From positions 24,556 to 78,933 of the forward strand of contig NZ_LMSL01000014.1 of NCBI RefSeq assembly GCF_001428405.1: a stretch of DNA of 54,378 bases, read 5' to 3'. The notes under the pieces were generated by a model. That model was given only the letters and a program-made list of their open reading frames with translations. It did no database searches and was not told the origin of the DNA. This document shows, piece after piece, positions 46,522 through 54,314 of the stretch. A program made the translations under genes and the position numbers. How positions within the stretch are numbered: position 1 is the stretch's first letter; every line of letters begins with the position of its first letter. The stretch comes from Frateuria sp. Soil773 (lineage in GTDB: Bacteria; Pseudomonadota; Gammaproteobacteria; Xanthomonadales; Rhodanobacteraceae).

Positions 46522-47232
46522 ATGCGCTACGAGCTGTACTACTGGACCGGCATCCAGGGCCGCGGCGAGTTCGTCCGGCTGGCGCTCGAGGACGCCGCCG
46601 CCGACTACGACGACGTGGCGCGCCAGCACGGCGACCAGGCCATGAACGGCTTCCTCGACGGCAGCCACGGCGGCGCGCTGCCGTTCGCCCCGCCGTTTCT
46701 CAAGGTCGGGCGCCTGGTCATCGCGCAGGTGGCGAACATCCTGCAGTACCTCGGCCCCAGGCTGGACCTCGTACCGGACAGCGAGGCGCGCCGGCTGTAC
46801 GCGAACCAGTTGCAGCTCACCCTCGCCGACCTGGTCGCCGAGATCCACGACAGCCACCATCCGATCGCCTCCAGCCTGTACTACGAGGACCAGCGCGCGG
46901 AGGCGAAGCGCCGCGCCCGGCACCTGCGCAGCGAGCGCCTGCCCAAGTTCCTCGGCTATTTCGAGCAGGCGCTTGAACTGGGCGGCGGGCGCTGCGTGCT
47001 GCGCGAGCACTCCTACGTCGACCTGTCGCTGTTCCAGTTGATGGCCGGGCTCGACTACGCCTACCCCAACGCGATGCGGCGGCTGCGGCCGCGGCTGCCG
47101 CGCCTGTACGCGCTCGCGCAGCGGGTCGCCGAACGGCCGCGCATCGCGGCCTACCTCGCTTCGCCGCGCAGGCTCGCCTTCAACGAGGACGGCATTTTCC
47201 GCCACTACCCGGAACTGGACGACCCGGACTGA
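46522..47232 (+). CDS. Glutathione S-transferase family protein
   Basis: A 236-residue cytosolic GST of the alpha/mu/pi/sigma-like type, unusual among bacteria. The N-terminal thioredoxin-like domain starts [30 protein letters not shown], where the first tyrosines are candidates for the catalytic residue; [24 protein letters not shown] includes the cis-Pro glutathione site; the C-terminal helical domain contains [19 protein letters not shown]. The start MRYELYYW at 46522 gives the right length. The electrophile it conjugates is unknown. Confidence 0.9.
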   Translation: MRYELYYWTGIQGRGEFVRLALEDAAADYDDVARQHGDQAMNGFLDGSHGGALPFAPPFLKVGRLVIAQVANILQYLGPRLDLVPDSEARRLYANQLQLTLADLVAEIHDSHHPIASSLYYEDQRAEAKRRARHLRSERLPKFLGYFEQALELGGGRCVLREHSYVDLSLFQLMAGLDYAYPNAMRRLRPRLPRLYALAQRVAERPRIAAYLASPRRLAFNEDGIFRHYPELDDPD

Positions 47233-47303
47233 ACAAGCTCATAGGGGCTCAAAGGGCTGTTCACGCTGTCCGCCGCTCCAACCGCCTCGCCGTCCTTCCT
47301 GCG

Positions 47304-47336
47304 AGGCGCTTTTTAACAGCCAAAGGGCTGGTCAAG
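47304..47336 (+). repeat. Dispersed REP-like unit, copy 3
   Basis: GGCGCTTTTTAACAG then CCAAAGGGCTGGTCAAGC, a diverged copy of the unit at 26304. It stands in the 204-bp gap between the convergent GST and EamA genes. Confidence 0.6.
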
Positions 47337-47379
47337 CAGGAATCCAGTGACTTTATGCTCCAAAGCTCAACGACGCTGG

Positions 47380-47399
47380 ATCCCGGCTTTCGCTGGGAT
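47380..47399. repeat. Diverged ATTCCGGC-type hairpin repeat
   Basis: ATCCCGGCTTTCGCTGGGAT followed by GACGGGGG. It has the same layout as the hairpins at 6966 and 51241 with changes on both arms, and lies downstream of REP-like copy 3, as at the first locus. Confidence 0.55.
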
Positions 47400-47436
47400 G
47401 ACGGGGGTGGCCGGAATGCCTGGATAGAGACGGAGA

Positions 47437-47868
47437 TCAGAACAGCGCGATCACCACCGCCCCGGCCACGATCAGCGCGCCGCCGACCAGCAGCGGCAGG
47501 CTCGGCGTCTCGCCGAGGAACAGCAGGCCAAGCACGATCGCGATCGCCACGCTCAGCTTGTCGATCGGCGCGACCCGGCTCACCGGGCCCAGCTGCAGCG
47601 CGCGGTAGTAGCACAGCCACGACAGCCCGGTGGCGATCCCCGACAGCACCAGGAACAGCCAGCTGCCGGCCGGCAATCCGGACGGCTTCGCCCATTCGCC
47701 GCGCAGGCTGAGGATGCCGGCGGTGACGACGAGGATCACCAGCGTGCGGATGAAGGTGGCGAGGTTGGAATTGATCCCCGCCACGCCGAGCTTGCCGAAC
47801 AGCGCGGTGAGCGCGGCGAAGAACGCCGAACCCAGGGCGAACAAAAGCCAGCTTTCGCGCAGGTTCAT
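47437..47868 (-). CDS. Half-size EamA (DMT) family transporter
   Basis: A 143-residue membrane protein with five predicted helices equal to one EamA repeat: WLLFALGSAFFAALTALFGKLGVAGINSNLATFIRTLVILV ... ALQLGPVSRVAPIDKLSVAIAIVLGLLFLGE. Full-length members have two repeats (about 300 residues); single-repeat proteins probably work as dimers. The substrate is unknown. Its stop is close to a repeat-rich gap. Confidence 0.9.
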   Translation of the reverse strand: MNLRESWLLFALGSAFFAALTALFGKLGVAGINSNLATFIRTLVILVVTAGILSLRGEWAKPSGLPAGSWLFLVLSGIATGLSWLCYYRALQLGPVSRVAPIDKLSVAIAIVLGLLFLGETPSLPLLVGGALIVAGAVVIALF

Positions 47869-47880
47869 CGCGGCAGGGGA

Positions 47881-48324
47881 TCAGCGCCCACCGTCGTCCG
47901 CCTCGGCCGGGCGGCTCTTGCCCCACTCCAGCACCTTGTACATCACCGTGCCCGGCGGCTTCTGGCCGTGCTCGTCGACCAGCCGGCCCTGCGGATCGAC
48001 CATGTAGGTCTGCGGCACGCCTGCCTTGGGCGTGATCACCACCATGTAGACCTGCCCGTTGCGGCTGAACTCCTGCACGGTGTTGTCGCCTTCCTGGCGC
48101 ACCTTTACCTCCGGCGGCGCCTCGCCGCGGGCGTCCCGCGGCACCGGCGCGCCGGCCTGGGGCGGCGCCTTCAGGTTCAGCTTTTCCGCGGGCGCGGATT
48201 TCGCCGGCGCCGACGCCTTCACGCCCGGGTCGTGCATGCCCGGCGGCGGCGGGGCGGAAGTTTGTGCGAACGCGGCCGGAACGGACAGCGCGCAGGCGAC
48301 AACGAGCATCGCGACGGATTTCAT
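47881..48324 (-). CDS. DUF2782 family periplasmic protein
   Basis: A 147-residue secreted protein: signal peptide MKSVAMLVVACALSVPAAFAQ, a low-complexity Pro/Ala/Lys segment (residues 22-65) and the DUF2782 domain (PPEVKVRQEGDNTVQEFSRNGQVYMVVITPKAGVPQTYMVDPQGRLV). Function unknown; the family is regularly found beside polA in gammaproteobacteria, and polA is divergent from it here. It ends 12 bp from the EamA start on the same strand, so both may be co-transcribed. Confidence 0.9.
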   Translation of the reverse strand: MKSVAMLVVACALSVPAAFAQTSAPPPPGMHDPGVKASAPAKSAPAEKLNLKAPPQAGAPVPRDARGEAPPEVKVRQEGDNTVQEFSRNGQVYMVVITPKAGVPQTYMVDPQGRLVDEHGQKPPGTVMYKVLEWGKSRPAEADDGGR

Positions 48325-48405
48325 GGCGGCAATCTCCGAAGGGGAGCCGAGCATAGCAGCGCCCCGCTCCCGCGGCGGGTGAACGCCCGCCTGCGCCGCG
48401 CATGC

Positions 48406-48411
48406 GAGAAT
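48406..48411 (+). promoter_or_regulatory. Possible -10 box abutting the polA start
   Basis: GAGAAT seven bases before the polA ATG, without a Shine-Dalgarno in between. If used, the messenger would start next to the ATG. The match is weak. Confidence 0.3.
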
Positions 48412-48417
48412 GCCCGC

Positions 48418-51165
48418 ATGGCCCAGCTCATCCTCATCGACGGTTCGTCCTATCTCTATCGCGCCTTCCACGCCCTGCCGCCGCTGAGCAACGCCCAGGG
48501 CGAGCCCACCGGCGCGCTGTTCGGCGTGGTCAACATGCTGCGCTCCACGCTGAAGGCGAAGCCGGACTACCTGGCCTTCGTCTGCGACGCGCCCGGGCCG
48601 ACCTTCCGCAACGCCCTGTACGACCAGTACAAGGCGCACCGCCCGCCGATGCCGGACGACCTGCGCGCGCAGGTCGAGCCGATGATGGCGATCGTCGGCG
48701 CGCTCGGCTTCCCGATCCTGTGCGAACCCGGCGTGGAGGCCGACGACGTGATCGGCACGCTGGCGCGCCAGGCCCAGGCGCAGGGCATCGACGTGGTGAT
48801 CTCCACCGGCGACAAGGACCTCGCGCAACTGGTCGGCCCGCACGTGACCCTGGTCAACACGATGACCAGCAGCACGCTGGACGTCGCCGGCGTCACCGAG
48901 AAGTTCGGCGTGCCGCCGGAACGCATCGTCGATTTCCTGAGCCTCACCGGCGACAGCGTGGACAACGTGCCCGGCGTGCCCAAGTGCGGGCCCAAGACCG
49001 CGGCGAAATGGCTTGCCGAGTACGGCTCGCTCGACGGTGTGATCGCCAACGCCGACAAGGTCGGCGGCAAGATCGGCGAGGCGCTGCGCGCGGCGCTGCC
49101 GGCGCTGCCGCTGTCGCGCGAGCTGGTAACGATCAAGACCGACGTGCCGCTGCAACTGTCCGCCACCGACCTCACCCTGCGCGAACGCGACACCGATGCC
49201 CTGCGCGCGCTGTTCACCCGCTACGAATTCAAGGCCGCGCTGAAGGACCTGGACGCGGGGGCCGCGCCGGCGCCCGAGGCGGGCGGCGTGATCGTCGAGG
49301 TCGCCGCCGCCGTCGTCCTGCCCGACCGGCCCGCGGCGCCGGACGAATCGCTCGCGCGCCCCGGCGACTACGAGCTGGTCACCACGCCGGAACGGTTCGC
49401 CGCCTGGCTGCGGAAGCTGCGCGAGGCCGAGCTGATCGCGTTCGACACCGAGACCACCAGCATCGACGCGATGCAGGCCGACATCGTCGGCGTCAGCTTC
49501 GCGGTGGAGCCCGGCAAGGCCTGCTACATCCCGCTGGGCCACGACTACCCGGGCGCGCCGAAGCAGCTCGACCGCGACGAGGTGCTGCGCGCGCTCAAGC
49601 CGGTCTTCGAGGACCCGGCCAAGGGCAAGCTGGGCCAGCACGCCAAGTACGACATCAACATCCTGTCGCACTACGGCATCGCGGTGCGCGGCCTGCGCCA
49701 CGACTCCATGCTCGAATCCTACGTGTGGAACGCCACCGCGACCCGCCACGACATGGACTCGCTGGCGCGCAAATACCTCGGCTACGAAACGGTGAAGTAC
49801 GAACAGGTGGCCGGCAAGGGCGCCAAGCAGATCCCGTTCTCGCAGGTGGACCTGGACACCGCCTGCCGCTACGCCGCCGAGGACGCCGACGTCACCCTGC
49901 GCCTGCACCATGCGCTGTGGCCCCTGCTGGAAAGCGTGCCGACGCTGCGCGCGGTCTACGAGTCGATCGAGATTCCGCTGGTGCCGGTGCTCGCGGCGAT
50001 GGAGCAGTGCGGCGTGCTGATCGACACCGGCCAGTTGCGCCTGCAGAGCCAGCAGCTCGGCAAGCGCATGCTGGAACTGCAGCAGCAGGCCCGGGGCCTG
50101 GCCGGGCGCGAGTTCAACCTCGACTCGCCCAAGCAGTTGCAGGCGATCCTGTTCGACGAGCTGGGACTGACGGCCCGGCTGAAGACGCCGACCGGCCAGC
50201 CCTCGACCAACGAGGAGGCGCTGGAGGCGATCGCCGACGAGCACGAGCTGCCGCGGCTGATCCTCGACTACCGGGGCCTGGCCAAGCTGCGCTCCACCTA
50301 CACCGACAAGCTGGCCGGCATCGTCAACCCGCGCACCGGCCGCGTGCATACCAGCTACCACCAGGGCGCGGTGGCGACCGGGCGGATTTCCTCGTCCGAC
50401 CCGAACCTGCAGAACATCCCGGTGCGCACCGAGGAGGGCCGGCGCATCCGCCAGGCGTTCATCGCGCCGCCGGGCTGGAAGGTGCTGGCGGCGGACTACT
50501 CGCAGATCGAGCTGCGCATCATGGCGCACCTGTCCGGCGACGAGGGCCTGCTGCGCGCCTTCCGCGAAGGCGGCGACGTGCACCGCGCCACCGCCGCCGA
50601 GGTGTTCGGCCTGAAGCCCGACGAGGTGACGCCCAACCAGCGCCGCGCCGCCAAGGCGATCAACTTCGGCCTGATGTACGGCATGAGCGCGTTCGGGCTG
50701 GCCCGCCAGCTCGGCGTGGACCGCGGCGAGGCCGGCGACTACATGGCGCGCTACTTCTCGCGCTATCCCGGCGTGCGCGCCTTCATGGACGCCACCCGCG
50801 AGCAGGCGCACCGCGACGGCTACGTGGAAACGATCTTCGGCCGCCGGCTGTACCTGGAGAACCTCAACTCGCGCAACCAGGCCCATCGCGCCGGGGCCGA
50901 GCGCGCCGCGGTCAACGCGCCGATGCAGGGCAGCGCCGCCGACATCATCAAGCGCGCGATGATCGCCGTGGCCGCCTGGATCGATGGGCGCGACGACGTG
51001 CGCATGCTGATGCAGGTGCACGACGAACTGGTGTTCGAGGTGCGCGAGGACGCCGTGGAGGCGGTGCGCGCCGCGGTGGTCGAGCGCATGTCCGGCGCCG
51101 CCGCACTGTCGGTGCCCCTGCTGGTCGAGGCCGGCGTGGGCGCCAACTGGGACGAGGCGCATTGA
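48418..51165 (+). CDS. polA: DNA polymerase I
   Basis: A 915-residue Pol I that fills gaps and removes primers in replication and repair. Three parts are intact: 5'-3' exonuclease (LIDGSSYLYRAFHALP, EADDVIGTLARQA, STGDKDLAQLV), 3'-5' exonuclease (FDTETTSIDAMQADIVGVSFA, HDSMLESYVWNA) and polymerase, with motif A DYSQIELRIMAHLS, motif B RRAAKAINFGLMYGMSAFGLA and motif C QVHDELVFEV. Length is close to E. coli Pol I (928). ATG 48418 has no Shine-Dalgarno. Confidence 0.98.
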   Translation: MAQLILIDGSSYLYRAFHALPPLSNAQGEPTGALFGVVNMLRSTLKAKPDYLAFVCDAPGPTFRNALYDQYKAHRPPMPDDLRAQVEPMMAIVGALGFPILCEPGVEADDVIGTLARQAQAQGIDVVISTGDKDLAQLVGPHVTLVNTMTSSTLDVAGVTEKFGVPPERIVDFLSLTGDSVDNVPGVPKCGPKTAAKWLAEYGSLDGVIANADKVGGKIGEALRAALPALPLSRELVTIKTDVPLQLSATDLTLRERDTDALRALFTRYEFKAALKDLDAGAAPAPEAGGVIVEVAAAVVLPDRPAAPDESLARPGDYELVTTPERFAAWLRKLREAELIAFDTETTSIDAMQADIVGVSFAVEPGKACYIPLGHDYPGAPKQLDRDEVLRALKPVFEDPAKGKLGQHAKYDINILSHYGIAVRGLRHDSMLESYVWNATATRHDMDSLARKYLGYETVKYEQVAGKGAKQIPFSQVDLDTACRYAAEDADVTLRLHHALWPLLESVPTLRAVYESIEIPLVPVLAAMEQCGVLIDTGQLRLQSQQLGKRMLELQQQARGLAGREFNLDSPKQLQAILFDELGLTARLKTPTGQPSTNEEALEAIADEHELPRLILDYRGLAKLRSTYTDKLAGIVNPRTGRVHTSYHQGAVATGRISSSDPNLQNIPVRTEEGRRIRQAFIAPPGWKVLAADYSQIELRIMAHLSGDEGLLRAFREGGDVHRATAAEVFGLKPDEVTPNQRRAAKAINFGLMYGMSAFGLARQLGVDRGEAGDYMARYFSRYPGVRAFMDATREQAHRDGYVETIFGRRLYLENLNSRNQAHRAGAERAAVNAPMQGSAADIIKRAMIAVAAWIDGRDDVRMLMQVHDELVFEVREDAVEAVRAAVVERMSGAAALSVPLLVEAGVGANWDEAH

Positions 51166-51240
51166 GCCCAACGAGGGGAGGGGCGGACTGCACCATGCCG
51201 CCCCATCCCCACCGGACCGCCAGCCATCCGCCCCGCCGTC

Positions 51241-51260
51241 ATTCCGGCGAAAGCCGGAAT
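51241..51260. repeat. ATTCCGGC...GCCGGAAT hairpin repeat
   Basis: Perfect eight-bp arms with loop GAAA, preceded by GTC. Same hairpin as at 6966. It lies 75 bp after the polA stop and may stabilise the end of that messenger. Confidence 0.7.
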
Positions 51261-51440
51261 CCGGTGCCTTCCCCCTCGACGCAAGGACTCCATTCAGACG
51301 GCCATCGCGAAAAACCGGCCGCATCTCCATGCGCCCACCCCGAATTCCGTTGAATTTTCGTCAAATGAATCCGCGCTAAACATTTTCGCCGCACCCGCTG
51401 CAACTTTTCCGCAGCCGCGCGTTCGAAGTATCCGGATGCA

Positions 51441-51564
51441 CGCAACGGCATCCACGGATCCGCACACCTCCCTGTACGGATCGCCATGGCGACGGACCTC
51501 TCCCCTGGGTTTCGCCGCTACCCGGCCCCGAAGGCTCCCCCCTAGCCTTCGGGGCTTTTTTTTA
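51441..51564 (+). ncRNA. sX13-like small RNA with three C-rich loops
   Basis: The gap downstream of polA holds three consecutive stem-loops. Stem 1 is GATCCG/CGGATC around a loop with CCTCCCT. Stem 2 is GGCGA/TCGCC around a loop with CTCTCCCCTG. Stem 3 is the terminator, whose loop is C-rich. This layout agrees with what I recall of sX13 of Xanthomonas, an RNA of about 115 nt that represses G-rich mRNA sites through C-rich loops. The 5' end is estimated from a possible TATCCG -10 at 51429. No ORF of quality covers it. Confidence 0.65.
51526..51564 (+). terminator. Rho-independent terminator of the sX13-like RNA
   Basis: Eleven-bp perfect stem CCCCGAAGGCT/AGCCTTCGGGG, loop rich in C, followed by C and eight T residues. 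It is the strongest terminator in the window and does not follow any coding gene closely, which supports a separate small RNA upstream. Confidence 0.93.
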
Positions 51565-51633
51565 CCTTCCGTCTCCACGTTTTCTGCACGGAACCGTCGC
51601 CTATCCTGCACCGACACACCACGGGAGGCATCC

Positions 51634-51852
51634 ATGCGCGCAGGACTCATCATCGCCGGCATCATCCTGCTGATCGCAGGCATCTGGGTCACCCTGGGCA
51701 ACGGCAGCTACAAGAAGACCGACACCGTCGCCCAGCTCGGCCCCGCCAAGATCGAGGCGACCCACGAGAAAGCCGTGCCGCAGTGGCTGGGCATCGCGGG
51801 CATCGTGCTGGGCGGACTGCTTGCGGTGGGCGGTTTCGTCAAGAAAAGCTGA
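51634..51852 (+). CDS. Small two-helix membrane protein
   Basis: A 72-residue protein with two transmembrane helices (LIIAGIILLIAGIWVTL and WLGIAGIVLGGLLAVGGFV) joined by a polar segment of about 30 residues (GNGSYKKTDTVAQLGPAKIEATHEKAVPQ). It resembles DUF3185-type small membrane proteins, but I am not certain of the family. GGGAGG precedes the ATG, which fixes the start. A terminator follows closely, so it is a monocistronic gene between the small RNA and uvrD. Confidence 0.85.
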   Translation: MRAGLIIAGIILLIAGIWVTLGNGSYKKTDTVAQLGPAKIEATHEKAVPQWLGIAGIVLGGLLAVGGFVKKS

Positions 51853-51869
51853 CCGGCGGCCCGCACGAG

Positions 51870-51906
51870 CGACGAAAACCGCCGCCTTGCGCGGCGGTTT
51901 TCGTCG
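51870..51906. terminator. Terminator between small membrane protein gene and uvrD
   Basis: Sixteen-bp perfect stem (CGACGAAAACCGCCGC and its complement) with a five-base loop. The stem itself supplies TTTTCG on both strands. It ends 21 bp before the uvrD start and overlaps the place where a uvrD -35 would be. Confidence 0.85.
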
Positions 51907-51913
51907 GCGCCGC

Positions 51914-51919
51914 TACAAT
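51914..51919 (+). promoter_or_regulatory. -10 box eight bases before the uvrD start
   Basis: TACAAT in CCGCTACAATGGCGCGG, nearly the same context as the box before the lpxL-like gene. A transcript would start at or just before the uvrD ATG. Confidence 0.45.
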
Positions 51920-51926
51920 GGCGCGG

Positions 51927-54311
51927 ATGGATGTCTCCCACCTGATCGATTCGCTCAACGACGCGCAGCGCGAAGCCGTCTGCGCCCCGCCCGGCCACTA
52001 CCTGGTGCTGGCCGGCGCCGGCTCCGGCAAGACCCGCGTGCTGACCCACCGCATCGGCTGGCTCACCCAGGTCGAGCGCGTGCCGCCGCGGGCCATCCTC
52101 GCCGTCACCTTCACCAACAAGGCCGCCGGCGAGATGCGCGCGCGGCTGGAGGCGCTGATCCCCGGCGGCACCCAGGGGCTCACCGTGGGCACCTTCCACG
52201 GCATCGCCCACCGGCTGCTGCGCCGGCACTGGCGCGAGGCCGGCCTCACCGAAGGCTTCCAGATCCTCGACGCCGACGACCAGCAGCGCCAGATCAAGCG
52301 CGTGGTCGCCGGACTCGGGCTGGACGACGCGAGGTTCCCGCCGCGCCAGGCGATGTGGCAGATCAACAGTTGGAAGGACGAGGGCAAGCGCCCGCGCGAC
52401 ATCGAACACCGCGACCACCCGGTCACGCGCACCTTCGTGCAGATCTACCAGGCCTACGAGGAGGCCTGCCAGCGCGCCGGCCTGGTCGATTTCGCCGAGC
52501 TGCTGCTGCGCGCGCACGAGCTGTGGCTGAAGAACCCAGCCGTGCTGGAGCACTACCAGCAGCGCTGGCGCCACCTGCTGATCGACGAGTTCCAGGACAC
52601 CAATACGCTGCAGTACGCGTGGGTGCGCGTCCTGTCGGGCGCGCACCTGGGAATCGGGAATCGGGAATCGGGAATCGGAGAAGCGGATGCCGCGCTTTCG
52701 GCTGCTGCTCTCCCCATTCCCCATTCCCCATTCCCGATTCCCGCGAAAACCGGACAGGTTTTCGCCGTCGGCGACGACGACCAGTCGATCTACGGCTGGC
52801 GCGGCGCGCGGGTGGAGAACATGCAGCAGTTCCTGCGCGACTTCCCCGGCGCGCGCACGATCAAGCTGGAGCAGAACTACCGCTCCACCTCCACCATCCT
52901 CAACGCCGCCAACAGCGTGATCGCGCGCAACGGCGGCCGCCTGGGCAAGCAGTTGTGGACCGCCGGCGGCGAGGGCGAGCGCATCGCGCTGTACGCCGCC
53001 TACAACGAGCAGGACGAGGCACGCTTCGTGGTCGAGCGCATCCGCGAGTACATCGCCGAGCACGGGCAGGCGAAGGACTGCGCGATCCTGTACCGCTCCA
53101 ACGCGCAGTCGCGCAACTTCGAGGAACAACTGATCCAGCGCGACATCCCGTACCGCGTCTACGGCGGCCTGCGCTTCTTCGAGCGCGCCGAGATCAAGGA
53201 CGCGCTGGCCTACCTGCGCCTCACCGCCAACCGCCACGACGACGCCGCCTTCGAGCGCGCGGTGAACACCCCGCCGCGCGGCATCGGCGACCGCACCCTG
53301 GACGCGCTGCGCCGCCGGGCGCGCGGCGAGAACACCTCGCTGTGGGAAGCCGCGCTGGGCGAACTCTCCGGCGGCAGCGAACTCGCCGGGCGCGCGAAGA
53401 ATGCGGTCAAGGCGTTCCTCGCGCTGGTCGACCAGATGGCGCAGACTTTTGCGGGATTCGGGATTGGGGATTCGGGATTCGTCAAAGCAGGAACCGTGAC
53501 GGCGCCGGATGCAGTTGCTCTTGCAAATCCCGAACCCCCAATCCCGAATCCCGTCCTCACCCTCGCCGAACAAGTCGAACACGCAATCACCCGCACCGGC
53601 CTGCGCGACCACTACGAGAAGGACAGCCGCGGCAACGGCGAGGCGCGAGTGGAGAACCTGGACGAGCTGGTCAACGTCGCCAGCCGCTTCGAGCTGACGC
53701 CCGACGACGTCGAGGCCGGCCTCGGCGAACTGCCCGCCTTCCTATCCCACGCCGCGCTGGAAGCCGGCGAGGGCCAGGGCGAGGCGTGGGACGACTGCGT
53801 GCAGCTCATGACGCTGCACTCGGCCAAGGGGCTGGAGTTTCCGCTGGTGTTCCTGGTCGGCATGGAGGAAGGGCTGTTTCCCAGCCAGCGCTCGGTCGAG
53901 GACGAAGGCCGGCTGGAAGAGGAGCGCCGGCTCGCCTACGTCGGCATCACCCGCGCGCGCGAGCGGCTGGTGGTGACCCATGCCGAATCGCGCCGCATGC
54001 ACGGCACCGAGATGCTGGCGCGGCCGTCGCGCTTCCTCGCCGAGATGCCGGCCGAGCTGATCGACGAGGTGCGCCCGCGCGTGCAGGTGACCCGGCCGCT
54101 GTACGCCGGCGCCGGCCGCCTCGCCGCAGCCGCCTCGCTGGAGGAACCGCTGCCGGTGAAGCTGGGCCAGCGCGTCAGCCACCCCAGCTTCGGCGAGGGC
54201 GTGGTGATCAGCGCCGAAGGCAGCGGCGCGCATACGCGGCTGCAGGTAAACTTCGCCGACGCCGGCAGCAAGTGGCTGGTGGCGGCCTACGCCAACCTCA
54301 CGCCGCTGTAG
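51927..54311 (+). CDS. uvrD: DNA helicase II UvrD with two in-frame repeat-derived insertions
   Basis: A 794-residue superfamily 1A helicase that unwinds DNA 3'-5' in excision and mismatch repair. Motifs in order: Q-motif (LNDAQREAV), Walker A AGAGSGKT (about residues 29-36), VTFTNKAAGEMR, GTFHGIAHRLLRRHW, Walker B LLIDEFQDTNTLQYAW, VGDDDQSIYGWRGA, LEQNYRST, TLHSAKGLEFPLVFLVGMEEGLFP and YVGITRARERL. Two segments have no counterpart in E. coli UvrD: residues 240-273 between Walker B and motif III, and 509-542. Both are encoded by inverted repeats; without them the length is about 726, near the 720 of E. coli. The start is ATG 51927 or ATG 51918. Confidence 0.96.
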   Translation: MDVSHLIDSLNDAQREAVCAPPGHYLVLAGAGSGKTRVLTHRIGWLTQVERVPPRAILAVTFTNKAAGEMRARLEALIPGGTQGLTVGTFHGIAHRLLRRHWREAGLTEGFQILDADDQQRQIKRVVAGLGLDDARFPPRQAMWQINSWKDEGKRPRDIEHRDHPVTRTFVQIYQAYEEACQRAGLVDFAELLLRAHELWLKNPAVLEHYQQRWRHLLIDEFQDTNTLQYAWVRVLSGAHLGIGNRESGIGEADAALSAAALPIPHSPFPIPAKTGQVFAVGDDDQSIYGWRGARVENMQQFLRDFPGARTIKLEQNYRSTSTILNAANSVIARNGGRLGKQLWTAGGEGERIALYAAYNEQDEARFVVERIREYIAEHGQAKDCAILYRSNAQSRNFEEQLIQRDIPYRVYGGLRFFERAEIKDALAYLRLTANRHDDAAFERAVNTPPRGIGDRTLDALRRRARGENTSLWEAALGELSGGSELAGRAKNAVKAFLALVDQMAQTFAGFGIGDSGFVKAGTVTAPDAVALANPEPPIPNPVLTLAEQVEHAITRTGLRDHYEKDSRGNGEARVENLDELVNVASRFELTPDDVEAGLGELPAFLSHAALEAGEGQGEAWDDCVQLMTLHSAKGLEFPLVFLVGMEEGLFPSQRSVEDEGRLEEERRLAYVGITRARERLVVTHAESRRMHGTEMLARPSRFLAEMPAELIDEVRPRVQVTRPLYAGAGRLAAAASLEEPLPVKLGQRVSHPSFGEGVVISAEGSGAHTRLQVNFADAGSKWLVAAYANLTPL
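52644..52742 (+). repeat. GGGAATC-type palindromic insert 1 inside uvrD
   Basis: Left arm 52649-52680 is GGGAATC repeated four times with one G between units; right arm 52708-52742 is its imperfect complement (CCCCATT units ending CCCGATTCCC). The 33 codons encode a Gly/Ile/Asn-rich then Pro/Ile/His-rich peptide (HLGIGNRESGIGE ... [11 protein letters not shown]). The base triplet GCG flanks both ends, which could be a 3-bp target duplication. Confidence 0.92.
53451..53553 (+). repeat. GGGATTC-type palindromic insert 2 inside uvrD
   Basis: Left arm 53452-53481 (GGGATTCGGGATTGGGGATTC... type) and right arm 53524-53553 are almost exact complements, with about two or three mismatches over the 30-base arms. 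The central 42 bases are unrelated to those of insert 1 apart from a GTTGCTCTTG-like end. The encoded peptide runs AGFGIGDSGFVKAG ... ANPEPPIPNP. The length is about 102 bp, a multiple of three, and keeps the uvrD frame. Confidence 0.92.
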
Positions 54312-54314
54312 CGC

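Noticed and set aside
47881..51330. A 1149-codon open frame on the minus strand opposite polA
   Set aside because: Shadow of polA in GC-rich DNA: extreme His/Arg/Val/Asp composition and no domains. Only its last part is the real DUF2782 gene.
52649..52742. GGGAATCG runs as a CRISPR array or microsatellite
   Set aside because: Units of seven to eight bases lack spacers, and two arms are complementary, so it is an inverted repeat within a coding frame.
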